Shown one piece after another: positions 33,769-43,292 of a DNA stretch of 64,000 nt. Origin of the DNA: Gemmatimonadaceae bacterium. Lineage in GTDB: Bacteria > Gemmatimonadota > Gemmatimonadetes > Gemmatimonadales > Gemmatimonadaceae. A model generated the notes under the pieces. The model was not told the origin of the DNA. It did no database searches and saw only the letters and a program-made list of their open reading frames with translations. Numbering within the stretch: position 1 is the first letter of the stretch; the number at the start of each line of letters is the position of its first letter. Location of the stretch: assembly GCA_037721215.1 (NCBI GenBank), contig JBBJNV010000025.1:1-64000 (forward strand). The letters run 5' to 3'. Made by a program: the position numbers and the translations under genes.

Positions 33769-34587
33769 ATGGAAACCGTCCTTGAACCCGGCCGCGCCGA
33801 GAAGAACTACTGGCGCGATCTCTGGCGCTACCGCGAGCTCTTTCAGGTACTCGCCTGGCGTGATGTTTCAGTGCGCTACAAGCAGACGGTCATTGGAGTC
33901 CTCTGGGCCATAATCCGGCCATTTCTTACGATGGTCGTTTTCACCGTCATCTTTGGACGGGTTGCGAAATTGCCCAGCGAAGGCTCTGCCCCTTACGCTC
34001 TCATGGTGTTCGCCGGGATGCTGCCTTGGACATTCTTTTCCACAGCGTTGAGCGACGCTTCCAACAGCCTAATCAGCAATGCCAATCTCATCAGCAAGGT
34101 TTACTTTCCCCGTCTGATCGTGCCCGCGGCCACGATAGTAGTCGCGCTCATCGACTTACTGATCAGCTTCGGGATACTGATCGGCATGCTGATCTGGTAT
34201 CGGTTTCCTCCGGGTCCACAGATTTTACTTCTGCCGGTGTTCATCCTGATTGCATTCCTCGCCGCGCTCGGTCCCGGTCTCTGGATCACCGCGGCCAATG
34301 TGAAGTACCGGGACTTTCGTTACGTGATTCCGTTCATCGTTCAGACTGGACTTTATGTTTCTCCGGTCGGGTTCAGCTCGAGCGTCGTGCCGGAAAAATG
34401 GCGTCTGCTCTATTCGCTCAATCCGATGGTTGGCGTAATTGATGGATTTCGGTGGTGCATTCTGGGCGGCCAGAGTCAGATATACTGGCCGGGTTTCAAC
34501 ATCAGTCTGCTCGGCGTTGCATTCTTTCTTTGGCTGGGAGTTCACCAGTTCAGGAAATTGGAAAGAACATTTGCGGACTTGATTTGA
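33769..34587 (+). CDS. ABC-2 polysaccharide-export permease (Wzm/TagG type)
   Basis: A 272-residue integral membrane protein with about six hydrophobic helices. The cytoplasmic start WRDLWRYRELFQVLAWRDVS and VRYKQTVIGVLWAIIRPFLT is typical of Wzm/KpsM permeases, as is NVKYRDFRYVIPFIVQTGLY. It moves undecaprenyl-linked O-antigen or capsule glycans across the inner membrane together with the ATPase that follows 34 bp later. ATG 33769 was chosen over a TTG 21 nt upstream. First gene of an operon of at least eleven genes. Confidence 0.93.
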   Translation: METVLEPGRAEKNYWRDLWRYRELFQVLAWRDVSVRYKQTVIGVLWAIIRPFLTMVVFTVIFGRVAKLPSEGSAPYALMVFAGMLPWTFFSTALSDASNSLISNANLISKVYFPRLIVPAATIVVALIDLLISFGILIGMLIWYRFPPGPQILLLPVFILIAFLAALGPGLWITAANVKYRDFRYVIPFIVQTGLYVSPVGFSSSVVPEKWRLLYSLNPMVGVIDGFRWCILGGQSQIYWPGFNISLLGVAFFLWLGVHQFRKLERTFADLI

Positions 34588-34621
34588 CTTCGAATGCTAC
34601 GATCCTGCCGTCTGCGCGCGG

Positions 34622-35968
34622 ATGCTGAGCGATGAAGTGGTGATTAGCGTTGACGGCCTTTCGAAGCGCTACCTCGTCGGCCACGAATCCGACACGCGCG
34701 AGGGGTACAATTCACTTCGAGACACCGTGGTCCGGCACGCGCGCAATGCGGGCCGGAAAACGATGGATATGGCGCGCGGGCGTCAGATCATCCAGGGGGA
34801 TCAGATAGAGGAATTCTGGGCGCTGAGGGGCGTCTCGTTCGACGTGAAGCGCGGAGATGTTGTTGGGATTGTCGGTAGGAACGGTGCCGGCAAGTCAACC
34901 CTTCTGAAGATTCTTTCGCGCATCACCGAGCCCACCGAAGGACGCATACGGATCAAGGGTCGTGTGGCGAGCCTGCTCGAAGTAGGCACGGGATTTCACC
35001 CGGAGCTCACGGGACGCGAGAATATCTTTCTCAACGGCTCCATCCTCGGCATGACAAAAGCGGAGATCAGGACGAAGTTCGATGAGATAGTAGCCTTCGC
35101 CGAGATCGAGAAATTCCTCGATACTCCGGTCAAGCGCTACAGCTCGGGCATGTACGTCCGTCTCGCCTTTGCGGTTGCCGCACACCTCGAGCCGGAAATC
35201 CTCATTGTGGATGAGGTTCTGGCGGTGGGCGACACGGAGTTTCAGAGGAAATGCCTCGGCAAAATGAAAGACGTCTCGCTGCACGATGGAAGAACGGTTC
35301 TGTTCGTAAGCCATAACATCGCTGCCATCAAATCGCTGTGCCGGAAGGGACTTTACCTCGAGAACGGCAAGGTAAAGAGCTGGGGAACTGTCGATGATGC
35401 AGTTACGCTATACGTCAGCGGAGGGATCTCCAATGCTTTTGACGGGACGATACCAAGGGATCTGCTGCGTGATTATTCCACCGGTGAGGCTGAATTGCGA
35501 AGAGTGCAGATCGTCGGCACCGGAGGAACTCCGGTTCACGCGATAGTCACGGGTAACCCGCTGGAGGTGCTCGTTCAATGGGAGGTAGTACAGCCGATCG
35601 AAGGAATGCTAGAGATAGGCATCATGGATTCGGAAGGACGCCAGATCACGCAGTCATTGTCAACCGACGGAGGTACGCCGCCACTCGACATGAAGCCCGG
35701 ATGCCACGAGATTGCCTTGCGAATCGATCACACGATCTTCCCTGGGCGGTACTCGCTGCTGGCGGGTATTCACAAAATGGACGGCGGGACCGTGGATTTC
35801 GTTGAACGCGCTCTGGACTTTGAGATTCTGAATGCCGGGCGGGACGATCCAAATCACTACCCGTGGAGCGTACGAGGCTATCTTCGACCGGCGCAGCAGT
35901 GGGGGCAGGCGATTCCTCACGAGCAATCACAGCAGCGAACACCAACAAGAGCGACGAACGAACCTTGA
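34622..35968 (+). CDS. ABC transporter ATPase of polysaccharide export (Wzt type)
   Basis: A 448-residue protein. Residues about 60-245 are the nucleotide-binding domain with Walker [13 protein letters not shown], signature [11 protein letters not shown] and Walker [12 protein letters not shown], then the switch histidine in [12 protein letters not shown]. Residues about 270-420 form the Wzt-C type immunoglobulin-like carbohydrate-binding domain that recognises the finished or capped glycan. Such a domain means export is probably coupled to terminal modification of the chain. The last codons overlap the next gene (TTGA). Confidence 0.95.
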   Translation: MLSDEVVISVDGLSKRYLVGHESDTREGYNSLRDTVVRHARNAGRKTMDMARGRQIIQGDQIEEFWALRGVSFDVKRGDVVGIVGRNGAGKSTLLKILSRITEPTEGRIRIKGRVASLLEVGTGFHPELTGRENIFLNGSILGMTKAEIRTKFDEIVAFAEIEKFLDTPVKRYSSGMYVRLAFAVAAHLEPEILIVDEVLAVGDTEFQRKCLGKMKDVSLHDGRTVLFVSHNIAAIKSLCRKGLYLENGKVKSWGTVDDAVTLYVSGGISNAFDGTIPRDLLRDYSTGEAELRRVQIVGTGGTPVHAIVTGNPLEVLVQWEVVQPIEGMLEIGIMDSEGRQITQSLSTDGGTPPLDMKPGCHEIALRIDHTIFPGRYSLLAGIHKMDGGTVDFVERALDFEILNAGRDDPNHYPWSVRGYLRPAQQWGQAIPHEQSQQRTPTRATNEP

Positions 35969-36939
35969 TCGAAAACAAACGCATCTTCGTTACCGGCGGC
36001 GCCGGATTCATCGGCTCGACGGTAATCAGCAGCCTGATCGAGCGGAACGACGTCACTGCATTCGACAACCTGACGCGCAACACGCTGAAGGATTTGCCGG
36101 CGTTGTTGCATCATCCGAACCTGACCCTCATTGAAGGCGACGTTCTCGATGCCGCGCTGGTGACAAAAGCAATGAAGGGAGCTGACATCGTCGTTCATGC
36201 AGCGGGCATCGCGGGGATTGACACGGTCATCAAGAACCCGGTCAATACGATGCGGGTGAACATGCTCGGCACGGCCAACGTGCTCGAGGCGGCGGCGGCG
36301 AACGGCGTAAAGGACCGCATCGTGGATTTCTCAACCTCCGAAGTGTTTGGTGCGATGGCCTTCCGGTCATCCGAATCGGATGTCACGGTCGCTGGCTCGG
36401 CGGGAGAAGCGCGCTGGACTTACGCGGTCAGCAAGCTTGCAGGCGAGCATCTGGCGCACGCCTACCACGCTCAATACGGCCTGCCGATCGTAACTATACG
36501 TCCATTCAACATTTACGGACCCGGCCAGACTGGTGAAGGAGCGCTGCAGACGTTCGTCAAGCGAGCGTTGAAAAACGAGACGATCAGAATCGACGGCGAC
36601 GGCGCCCAGATTCGCGCCTGGTGCTACATCGACGATTTCGTCGACTGCCTGATGCTATGCATCGAGGATCCGGCCGCAATCGGCCACAGTTTCAACATTG
36701 GAAACGCGAGAGCGGTAATCACCATTCTTGGTCTGGCTGAGACAGTTTTGCGTGTCACTCGGTCAGAATCGAACATCGTCTTCGACCCTCCCTTGTCAGC
36801 GGACATCGCGATCCGCATCCCGAGCGTCGAGAAGGCATTAAACATCCTTGGATTCAAGGCGAAGGTGGACCTCGAAGAAGGTATTCGTCGCACGGCCGAA
36901 TTTTTCCGGAATACGGAAGCGCCACGTTCCAGAGCATGA
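35965..36939 (+). CDS. NAD-dependent sugar epimerase/dehydratase
   Basis: A TTG start overlapping the ABC stop as TTGA was chosen; it places the NAD site [20 protein letters not shown] at residue about 8-27. The catalytic Ser is in [10 protein letters not shown] and Tyr-Lys in [14 protein letters not shown]. An extended-SDR sugar nucleotide enzyme of about 324 residues. It uses a nucleotide-activated sugar to supply a glycan precursor, but epimerase versus dehydratase cannot be decided. It overlaps the aminotransferase by 4 bp. An upstream GTG at 35863 would add 34 low-quality residues. Confidence 0.9.
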   Translation: MIENKRIFVTGGAGFIGSTVISSLIERNDVTAFDNLTRNTLKDLPALLHHPNLTLIEGDVLDAALVTKAMKGADIVVHAAGIAGIDTVIKNPVNTMRVNMLGTANVLEAAAANGVKDRIVDFSTSEVFGAMAFRSSESDVTVAGSAGEARWTYAVSKLAGEHLAHAYHAQYGLPIVTIRPFNIYGPGQTGEGALQTFVKRALKNETIRIDGDGAQIRAWCYIDDFVDCLMLCIEDPAAIGHSFNIGNARAVITILGLAETVLRVTRSESNIVFDPPLSADIAIRIPSVEKALNILGFKAKVDLEEGIRRTAEFFRNTEAPRSRA

Positions 36940-38066
36940 TCCGTCTCGCCATTCCCTCCATTGAAGAGGATGACCTGCACGCGGTGCGGGAGGTCTTGGC
37001 GTCAGGCATGCTGATTCAGGGCCCTCGCGTGGAAGCGTTTGAGAAGGTTGTGGCGGAACGTGTCGGAGCCACGCATGCCGTGGCGGTGAGCAACTGCACC
37101 TGCGCACTACATCTGGCGCTGGCCGCCCTTGACGTGCGGCCGGGCGATCTGTGCGTGGTCACCGCGTATTCGTGGATAACAACTGCCAACGTCATCGAGC
37201 TTTGTGGCGCGAGCCCTGTGTTCGTGGACATCGATCCGAAAACTTTTAACATCGATCTGAATCAGCTGGAAAGCGTCCTCAGCGGCCTGATGTTGAGCGC
37301 GAATAGCGCTGGCCGGGTGAAGGCGGTGCTTCCGGTGCATACTTTCGGACAGGTTGCCGAGATGAACTCGATAATCGAGCTGTGTGGGCGCTGGAATGTG
37401 CCCGTTGTGGAGGATGCCGCCTGCGCGCTCGGGGCTACGCTCGATGGGCGGCAGGCTGGCTCGTGGGGTTCGATGGCGTGTTTCAGTTTTCACCCGCGCA
37501 AGGCGATCACCACCGGCGAGGGCGGAATGGTGACGACGAACGACGACGCACTCGCCCGCCGCATCCGTGCATTGCGCAATCACGGCCAGGATCCCAGTTC
37601 GACGCAACCGGACTTTGTGATGCCCGGATACAACTATCGCCTCACCGAGTTTCAGGCCGCTCTGGGGCTGACGCAGATGTCAAAACTGGAGCGAATTGTG
37701 GACGCCCGGCGCGCAGCGGCCGCGCGCTATGACGCGCTGCTCGAGAGAACCGGTCTGGAGAAACCTTTCGTCATGTCGGGAGCCGGGCATGTGTACCAGT
37801 CGTACGTCACTCTCCTGCCAGCGGAGCTGGCGCTCCGTCGAGCGGAAATAATAAAAGCGGCAAAAGAGGCTGGGGTCGAAGGTCAGATCGGCACCATTCA
37901 CATGCCACTGACGACTTTCTACCGGAAAAAATATGGGCATCAGGAGGGGGAGTTTCCGGTGACCGACGCTGTCGCTGCGCGCACGCTGACTCTGCCGCTA
38001 TTCGAAGCAATCACGTTCGAGCAGCAGAAATCCGTTGTGGACGTCATCCAGGGCCTTGTCGGCTAG
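36936..38066 (+). CDS. DegT/DnrJ/EryC1 sugar aminotransferase
   Basis: A 376-residue PLP enzyme of the nucleotide-sugar aminotransferase family. It starts with ATGA overlapping the epimerase stop. [20 protein letters not shown] opens the domain, [20 protein letters not shown] binds cofactor, [20 protein letters not shown] carries the Asp, and the PLP lysine is Lys189 in [15 protein letters not shown]. It places an amino group on a 4-keto or 3-keto nucleotide sugar, the step before acylation. Followed 1 bp later by an acetyltransferase, which fits N-acetylation of the new amine. Confidence 0.94.
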   Translation: MIRLAIPSIEEDDLHAVREVLASGMLIQGPRVEAFEKVVAERVGATHAVAVSNCTCALHLALAALDVRPGDLCVVTAYSWITTANVIELCGASPVFVDIDPKTFNIDLNQLESVLSGLMLSANSAGRVKAVLPVHTFGQVAEMNSIIELCGRWNVPVVEDAACALGATLDGRQAGSWGSMACFSFHPRKAITTGEGGMVTTNDDALARRIRALRNHGQDPSSTQPDFVMPGYNYRLTEFQAALGLTQMSKLERIVDARRAAAARYDALLERTGLEKPFVMSGAGHVYQSYVTLLPAELALRRAEIIKAAKEAGVEGQIGTIHMPLTTFYRKKYGHQEGEFPVTDAVAARTLTLPLFEAITFEQQKSVVDVIQGLVG

Positions 38067-38067
38067 C

Positions 38068-38619
38068 ATGCCCCGCCCGCCTTCGCTCTACCGCTCAGAG
38101 GGTTCCGGGTCTCCGGATGACGCGAAGTTTGGCGCCATCGGCAGCAATGTCGTTTTTGAGGCCGGCGTGATGGTGTTTCACAGCGAGAACATCCGGCTGG
38201 GCCAGAACATCTATATTGGCCATCAGACGATACTCAAGGCATACTACAAAAACCTGCTCGAGATCGGTGACAATACCTGGATTGGCCAGCAGTGCTTCCT
38301 TCACAGTGCAGGCGGCATTGTCATCGGTCGCAACGTAGGGATTGGCCCGGGGGTCAGGATGTTGACCTCTTACCACGGTGAGGAAGGGATCCAGATTCCG
38401 ATTCTTTTCGGCGCTCTGGAGCTCGCTCCCATTACGATCGAAGACGATTGCGACATTGGAACGGGCGCGATCGTTCTACCTGGCGTTCACCTCGGACAAG
38501 GCGTTCAGGTGGGAGCCGGAGCGGTCGTCACGCGTGATGTGGCTGCTTACTCCGTGGTCGCCGGCGTTCCGGCAACGGTCCTGAGGGTTCGCGCCGAGAA
38601 CGGGCCATCTTCCCCATGA
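38068..38619 (+). CDS. Left-handed beta-helix acyltransferase
   Basis: A 183-residue hexapeptide-repeat protein (NIRLGQNIYIGHQTILKAYY, IGDNTWIGQQCFLHSAGGIV, IGRNVGIGPGVRMLTSYHG). The C-terminal acetyltransferase loop IEDDCDIGTGAIVLPGVHLG then GVQVGAGAVVTRDVAAYSVV is typical of WbbJ/NodL-type O- or N-acetyltransferases. It should acetylate a sugar using acetyl-CoA. It starts 1 bp after the aminotransferase stop and overlaps the HisH-like gene as ATGA, so all three are coupled. Confidence 0.92.
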   Translation: MPRPPSLYRSEGSGSPDDAKFGAIGSNVVFEAGVMVFHSENIRLGQNIYIGHQTILKAYYKNLLEIGDNTWIGQQCFLHSAGGIVIGRNVGIGPGVRMLTSYHGEEGIQIPILFGALELAPITIEDDCDIGTGAIVLPGVHLGQGVQVGAGAVVTRDVAAYSVVAGVPATVLRVRAENGPSSP

Positions 38620-39227
38620 TCGCGATCGTCGACTACGACATGGGCAACGTCGCGTCGGTGGCAAATATGCTCAAGCGTGTCGGCGCGCCGGAGTCAGTGC
38701 TGACGCGTGATCCTGACGTTCTCCGCCGCGCCGACAAGGTGATTCTCCCTGGCGTGGGTGCCTTCGACAAGGGGATGCGGAACCTCGCCGAATTCGGACT
38801 TCTCGAGGCGCTGAACGAGGCCGTAATCGAGCGGCGCGTTCCGATACTCGGCATCTGCCTCGGCATGCACCTCCTCACGAAATCCAGTGAAGAGGGCCAA
38901 CTGGACGGCCTCGGATGGATCGACGCGCAGACAGTACGTTTCCGTTTTCCTGAAAACTCGGGGCTGAAAGTGCCCCATATCGGCTGGAATTACGTCGAAG
39001 CCCGGCGCGGGAATCCCCTCATTCCGGCCGGCAAGGGCAGCCGCTTCTATTTTGTTCACGGGTATTACGTGACGTGCAACCGGGAGGAGGACACGATCGG
39101 CATGGCCAGCTACGGCTTCGACTTCGCGTGCGCGGTCAACCACGATAACGTCTTCGGCGTGCAGTTCCACCCGGAGAAGAGTCACCGCTTTGGAATGGCG
39201 CTCCTCGATGGCTTCGTCAGGCTTTGA
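38616..39227 (+). CDS. hisH: HisH-type glutamine amidotransferase subunit (glycan amidation paralogue)
   Basis: A 203-residue class-I glutamine amidotransferase. The nucleophile is Cys81 in LGICLGMHLLTKSSEEGQ, and the His/Glu pair is in GVQFHPEKSHRFGMALLDG. The sequence MIAIVDYDMGNVASVANMLK is typical of HisH. It supplies ammonia from glutamine to a partner cyclase. Because the next two genes are a HisF-like and a PseA/WbpG-like gene and no histidine genes are near, it most likely serves sugar amidation rather than histidine synthesis. Confidence 0.93.
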   Translation: MIAIVDYDMGNVASVANMLKRVGAPESVLTRDPDVLRRADKVILPGVGAFDKGMRNLAEFGLLEALNEAVIERRVPILGICLGMHLLTKSSEEGQLDGLGWIDAQTVRFRFPENSGLKVPHIGWNYVEARRGNPLIPAGKGSRFYFVHGYYVTCNREEDTIGMASYGFDFACAVNHDNVFGVQFHPEKSHRFGMALLDGFVRL

Positions 39228-39230
39228 GCG

Positions 39231-39989
39231 ATGGTCCTCAAGCGCATCATGCCGTGCCTCCTTTTCGACGGGAGCGCTCTGGTAAAGACGGTCCGGTTCA
39301 AAAATCCGCGGTATGTCGGCGATCCGATCAACGCGATAAAGATCTACAACGAGAAGGAGGTGGACGAGCTTGTAATGCTCGACATCAATGCGTCACGGGA
39401 GAAGCGGCGTCCAAAGTTCGACCTCATCCGGGACTGCGCTTCGGAGTGCTTTATGCCTTTTTCGTACGGAGGCGGCGTGGCCTCACTGGACGACTTCGCC
39501 CGGCTCTACAAGATTGGTGTCGAGAAGGTGATCGTGAACACCCGGTGCCTTACAGATCCGGGCCTCGTGCGTGAGGCTACCCGCCAATACGGGTCAACAA
39601 GTGTCGTCGGGGCGGCGGATTACCGGAAGAGACTCTTCGGTTCGCAACAGGTGTATTCCGCTTCAGGCGCGCGAACCCGGCGAAGCCTGCAGGAGCACTG
39701 CCGCTTTCTGGCCGATGACCTTGGCGTTGGAGAGCTTCTGCTCTATTCGGTGGACCGCGATGGCACGTGGAGCGGCTACGACCTGCCCACGATCAGAGAG
39801 ATTGCGGGGGCGGTGACAGTGCCACTGATTGCGTGCGGGGGAGCTGGTAACGTTGCGCATCTTCGGCAGGTGCTCGACGAGACCGCCGCCAATGCTGCAG
39901 CGGTGGGCAGCATGGCCGTCTACCAGAAACAGGGAATGGGGGTGCTCATCAACTTTCCGCAGCGGCAGCTCATCATCGACGAGGATTGA
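39231..39989 (+). CDS. HisF-like (WbuZ/AglZ-type) amidation-associated cyclase paralogue
   Basis: A 252-residue TIM-barrel of the HisF family. In histidine-type HisF the N-terminus reads CLDVKDGRVVKG and provides the catalytic Asp; here it is CLLFDGSALVKTVRFKNPRY, so that Asp is absent. The later part VGDPINAIKIYNEKEVDELV and SVDRDGTWSGYDLPTIREIA matches the glycan-amidation branch. It likely channels ammonia from the HisH-like subunit to the synthetase-like enzyme that follows. The stop overlaps the next gene's TTG start (TTGA). Confidence 0.92.
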   Translation: MVLKRIMPCLLFDGSALVKTVRFKNPRYVGDPINAIKIYNEKEVDELVMLDINASREKRRPKFDLIRDCASECFMPFSYGGGVASLDDFARLYKIGVEKVIVNTRCLTDPGLVREATRQYGSTSVVGAADYRKRLFGSQQVYSASGARTRRSLQEHCRFLADDLGVGELLLYSVDRDGTWSGYDLPTIREIAGAVTVPLIACGGAGNVAHLRQVLDETAANAAAVGSMAVYQKQGMGVLINFPQRQLIIDED

Positions 39990-41224
39990 CGGTGCAGGAA
40001 TCCGGAACACTCCAGCAATGCGTGCGCTGTATCTACGACGAGACGATCCCCCGGATATCATTCGGCGAGGACGGGGTATGCAGCTACTGCAGGCAGCACG
40101 AGGTGCTTGAGCTGGACTATCCGACGGGCAAGCCTGGACGGGCGATTCTAGAGGCGACCGTCGCCCAGATCAGGCAGGACGGTCGCGGGAAGCCGTACGA
40201 CGTTGTCATTGGAGTCAGTGGAGGCTGTGACTCCTCGTACATGCTTCATCTCGCGAAGAAGGAGTTCGGGCTTCGCGTTCTCGCCGCGCACTTCGACAAC
40301 ACTTACAACTCGCGCATTGCAGTTGAGAACATCCAGCGGATGCTGGAGGCGCTCGACATCGATCTGTATACCCACGTTGTAGACAATGCCGAACTTCAGC
40401 GCATCTACCGGTCGTTCTTTTTGGCCTCCGTCCCTGAGATCGATACACCGACGGATATCGCGCTGGCCGCGGTACACTACATGGCGGCGGCAAAACACGG
40501 TGTGAAATGGATATGGGAGGGACATTCGTTCCGAACGGAGGGAATCTCTCCCCCAGGCTGGTTTTATATGGACTCGAAGTATGTCCGGACGATCCACCGC
40601 AGGTACGGAGATGGGCGTATCAAGACGCTGCCCGAGCTGGGCCTTATTCGCTGGATGAAGTGGATGGCCGTCGACCGCATAAAAAAATTCAGACCGCTCT
40701 ACTACCTGGATTACAACAAGGAACGCACCAAGCGCATTCTAAACGAGACCTACGGCTGGCAATGGTATGGTGGCCATCACATGGAGAATCGCACGGCGTA
40801 CTTCGTCAACAACTATTATCTGCCTCGAAAGTTCGGGATCGACTTGCGCTACGCGGAATTCTCCGCGCTCGTCCGCTCCGGACAGCTCGGCCGGAGCGAG
40901 GCTCTTCTGCGAATTGCCGAAGAGAAGACCTTCGACACGGGAATCCTTGCCGAGATCAAACAGCGAGTCGGCTTCTCGGATTCCGAGTGGGAAGACATCA
41001 TGAGCGCGCCGCTCTCTCACTACACCCAGCATCGCACCTACAAGCAGACTTTCGAGCGGATGCGGCCGGTGTTTTTTACGCTCTACAAATTGGGTTACGT
41101 GACGCGGAGCTTCTATCTCAAATACTGTGTCCTCAAGGACACAGCTATGGTCGAAAAGAGAGCGTCGAGATATTCGCTGAATTCACTTGCCGGACCTTCC
41201 GTGAATCCGACTGTGGCACGGTGA
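39986..41224 (+). CDS. N-acetyl sugar amidotransferase (PseA/WbpG/WbuX family)
   Basis: A 412-residue PP-loop ATPase of the sugar-amidation family. An N-terminal zinc-type QCVRCIYDETIPRISF and CSYCRQHEVLELDY is followed by the PP-loop IGVSGGCDSSYMLHLAKKEF (about 72-91), which adenylates the substrate. The family converts an N-acetyl group on a nucleotide sugar to an acetamidino group using ammonia from the HisH/HisF pair. TTG 39986 is used as start because it overlaps the preceding stop; GTG at 39992 is an alternative. Next gene begins 61 bp later, the widest gap in the operon. Confidence 0.93.
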   Translation: MTVQESGTLQQCVRCIYDETIPRISFGEDGVCSYCRQHEVLELDYPTGKPGRAILEATVAQIRQDGRGKPYDVVIGVSGGCDSSYMLHLAKKEFGLRVLAAHFDNTYNSRIAVENIQRMLEALDIDLYTHVVDNAELQRIYRSFFLASVPEIDTPTDIALAAVHYMAAAKHGVKWIWEGHSFRTEGISPPGWFYMDSKYVRTIHRRYGDGRIKTLPELGLIRWMKWMAVDRIKKFRPLYYLDYNKERTKRILNETYGWQWYGGHHMENRTAYFVNNYYLPRKFGIDLRYAEFSALVRSGQLGRSEALLRIAEEKTFDTGILAEIKQRVGFSDSEWEDIMSAPLSHYTQHRTYKQTFERMRPVFFTLYKLGYVTRSFYLKYCVLKDTAMVEKRASRYSLNSLAGPSVNPTVAR

Positions 41225-41285
41225 GCACTTGGCCCTGGCGAGAAGCGCTCGTGCGTCATCATCGTATGTTTTCACTCTTTCAATC

Positions 41286-41816
41286 ATGAGCATGAATGGC
41301 GAGTGCAAGCTCTCCCCAATCCGCGAGACAGATTCGGCGGCCTTGTTCAAATGGGTCAATGATCGCTCCACCGTCGTGTACAACACGGGCTACCGTCCGG
41401 TGCACGAGCCAAACCATCAGAAATGGCTTGCTGAGATCATTGCGAGCCCCTCAGATCATGTATTCGGTATTCGGACCGCCGAAGGTGCTCTCATTGGCAT
41501 GTGCCAGCTCAACCGCGTCGACGCCGTGGCCAGGAGCGCCGAGCTTCGGATCAGAATTGGGGAGGACGAACATCGCGGGATGGGATATGGCCGAAGCGCC
41601 CTCGTGCAGCTTCTGTCATTCGCGTTCGACGACTTGAACCTGCACCGCGTTTATTTGCAGGTATATGCGACGAATGCTCGTGCCGTGCGCCTCTACGAAA
41701 GCGTCGGGTTTCGCCATGAGGCTAGATTGGTGGAAGCGGACTACGTGAACGGCAGCTTTGTCGACGTTATCGGCATGGCAATCCTTGCACGCGACGTGGC
41801 GCCAGCGCGTTCCTGA
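41286..41816 (+). CDS. GNAT-family N-acetyltransferase (nucleotide aminosugar type)
   Basis: The ATG at 41286 gives a 176-residue GNAT fold. The acetyl-CoA loop is in IGEDEHRGMGYGRSALVQLL (about 94-113). LHRVYLQVYATNARAVRLYE then SVGFRHEARLVEADYVNGSF covers the C-terminal half. Best comparison is PseH/FdtC-type enzymes that acetylate a nucleotide-linked 4-amino sugar, which would follow the DegT aminotransferase. Together with the hexapeptide enzyme the operon has two acetyltransferases. A short region before it may hold an internal promoter, though none is obvious. Confidence 0.88.
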   Translation: MSMNGECKLSPIRETDSAALFKWVNDRSTVVYNTGYRPVHEPNHQKWLAEIIASPSDHVFGIRTAEGALIGMCQLNRVDAVARSAELRIRIGEDEHRGMGYGRSALVQLLSFAFDDLNLHRVYLQVYATNARAVRLYESVGFRHEARLVEADYVNGSFVDVIGMAILARDVAPARS

Positions 41817-41835
41817 CACAAAGTCGATCCCAATT

Positions 41836-42531
41836 GTGCGAGTTGTCATAACTCAGCCTGACTTCTGGCCATGGCTCGGCTTTTTCGACAAGGTGGCCAA
41901 GGCGGACCGATTCATCTTTCTCGATCATGTCGCGAACCGACCGAACGACGGCATCCTGACGAAGCGAGTCAGGATACTTCTTGGCGGCCGGTCACATTGG
42001 CTTGGTATACCGCTCTGCAGAGACCGGCAGCGCGAATTCGTCCCTATCGCTGAAATGGTTATCGACAACGAACCAAGGCTGTGTCGAAAACAATTGGAAA
42101 CGGTCAGGCACGCATACTCGAAACACACAGTCTTCCGTGAAATATTTCCGCTGGTCGAAGCGTATTACCAACTCGGAGGGACATCGATTGCGGACCGAAA
42201 CATCATGGCGGTGGAATGGGTGTGCGAACGGCTCGGCCTCCGGCTGGAATACACTCGATCGTCAACGATGCAGATTTCAGGTCATTCGAACCAGATGCTA
42301 CTCAACATTGTCAACCACGTCGATGGAACCGAATACCTGTATGGTGCGGGATCGACTGAGTATCTGGATTTCGAGATGTGGGCGGCGAGCGGAATCAAGC
42401 TGGTAGCTCAGGACTTCTCCCATCCGGTCTATGAGCAGGGCGGCAGCTCGGCGTTCACCAGCGGCCTTTCGGTGATCGATGCCCTGATGAATCTCGGATT
42501 CAGCGGAGTCCGTGCACTGATGGTTGAATGA
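41836..42531 (+). CDS. WbqC-family protein
   Basis: A 231-residue protein. The GTG at 41836 gives VRVVITQPDFWPWLGFFDKV, the standard WbqC opening. The family blocks ANRPNDGILTKRVRILLGGR, WLGIPLCRDRQREFVPIAEM, STEYLDFEMWAASGIKLVAQ and GGSSAFTSGLSVIDALMNLG follow. WbqC-like proteins occur in O-antigen and lipid-A gene clusters; recent work assigns some members aminoacyl or glycyl transfer to sugars, but the role here is unknown. An ATG at 41758 would overlap the acetyltransferase by 59 bp and is less likely. Confidence 0.85.
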   Translation: MRVVITQPDFWPWLGFFDKVAKADRFIFLDHVANRPNDGILTKRVRILLGGRSHWLGIPLCRDRQREFVPIAEMVIDNEPRLCRKQLETVRHAYSKHTVFREIFPLVEAYYQLGGTSIADRNIMAVEWVCERLGLRLEYTRSSTMQISGHSNQMLLNIVNHVDGTEYLYGAGSTEYLDFEMWAASGIKLVAQDFSHPVYEQGGSSAFTSGLSVIDALMNLGFSGVRALMVE

Positions 42532-43292
42532 AAGCGAACGACAGCGGGCTTGCACGAGGTGTTGCGGCTCCCGTTCCGCTCTTCACCATCAACTATCTCC
42601 GTAACCAGCTGAAGTCCGTGCTCGACCTTGGCTACCGCATTCTCACCTGTGATGAGTATTGCCAGCTTCCCGACAAGATGAATGCCGGGCGAGTGGTGGT
42701 TCTTCGCGTCGACGTTGACCTTTCGCTGCTGAAGGCGCGCATGGTTCTTGGAGTTTTGCGCGATCTCGGCGTTCCAGCGACATTTTTCATTCGGCTGCAT
42801 GCTCTGGAGTACAACCCGTTTTCGTTTGAGAACTTTCGGATCCTTCGGCAAATGATCGTGGAAGGGCATGAAGTCGGATACCACTCAGAAGTTTTGGACC
42901 AGGCCTTCATCTGGCAGGACGATCCCGAGCGTTGCCTGGTCCGCGATCTTCGGGTAATGGAAGCGATGCTGGAGGTCCGCGTGCGCGGGGCGGCAAGTCA
43001 CGGCGGCATGACCGGGCTGAACAATCTCGACTTCTGGAACCATCGCAAACCTGCGGACTTTGGGCTTGATTACGAAGGGTACGACCGCGAGCCCTCCTTT
43101 AACCTGTTTTGGAACAGTCTTTACGTGTCCGATTCGGAATGGACCCGATGGAAGTCGTATCGCAACGGGCAACTGTTGGACGGTGACCGCCGCTCGATTG
43201 AAGAGCACGCAGCCGCCGGCGAGCGCCTCATCTACGCACTCATCCACCCGGATACCTACTTCGTTCATCACCGGTACGAACATGAAGGATAG
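42528..43292 (+). CDS. Polysaccharide-deacetylase-like (NodB-fold) protein
   Basis: A 254-residue protein overlapping the preceding stop as ATGA. VVVLRVDVDLSLLKARMVLG then VLRDLGVPATFFIRLHALEY and MIVEGHEVGYHSEVLDQAFI correspond to NodB motifs 1 and 2. Most family members in glycan clusters read LRHDVD; here the His is Val, while both Asp residues remain. The divalent-metal site may therefore be altered or the enzyme may act on a different linkage. It could remove an acetyl group from an aminosugar, or be inactive and structural. Confidence 0.75.
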   Translation: MKANDSGLARGVAAPVPLFTINYLRNQLKSVLDLGYRILTCDEYCQLPDKMNAGRVVVLRVDVDLSLLKARMVLGVLRDLGVPATFFIRLHALEYNPFSFENFRILRQMIVEGHEVGYHSEVLDQAFIWQDDPERCLVRDLRVMEAMLEVRVRGAASHGGMTGLNNLDFWNHRKPADFGLDYEGYDREPSFNLFWNSLYVSDSEWTRWKSYRNGQLLDGDRRSIEEHAAAGERLIYALIHPDTYFVHHRYEHEG

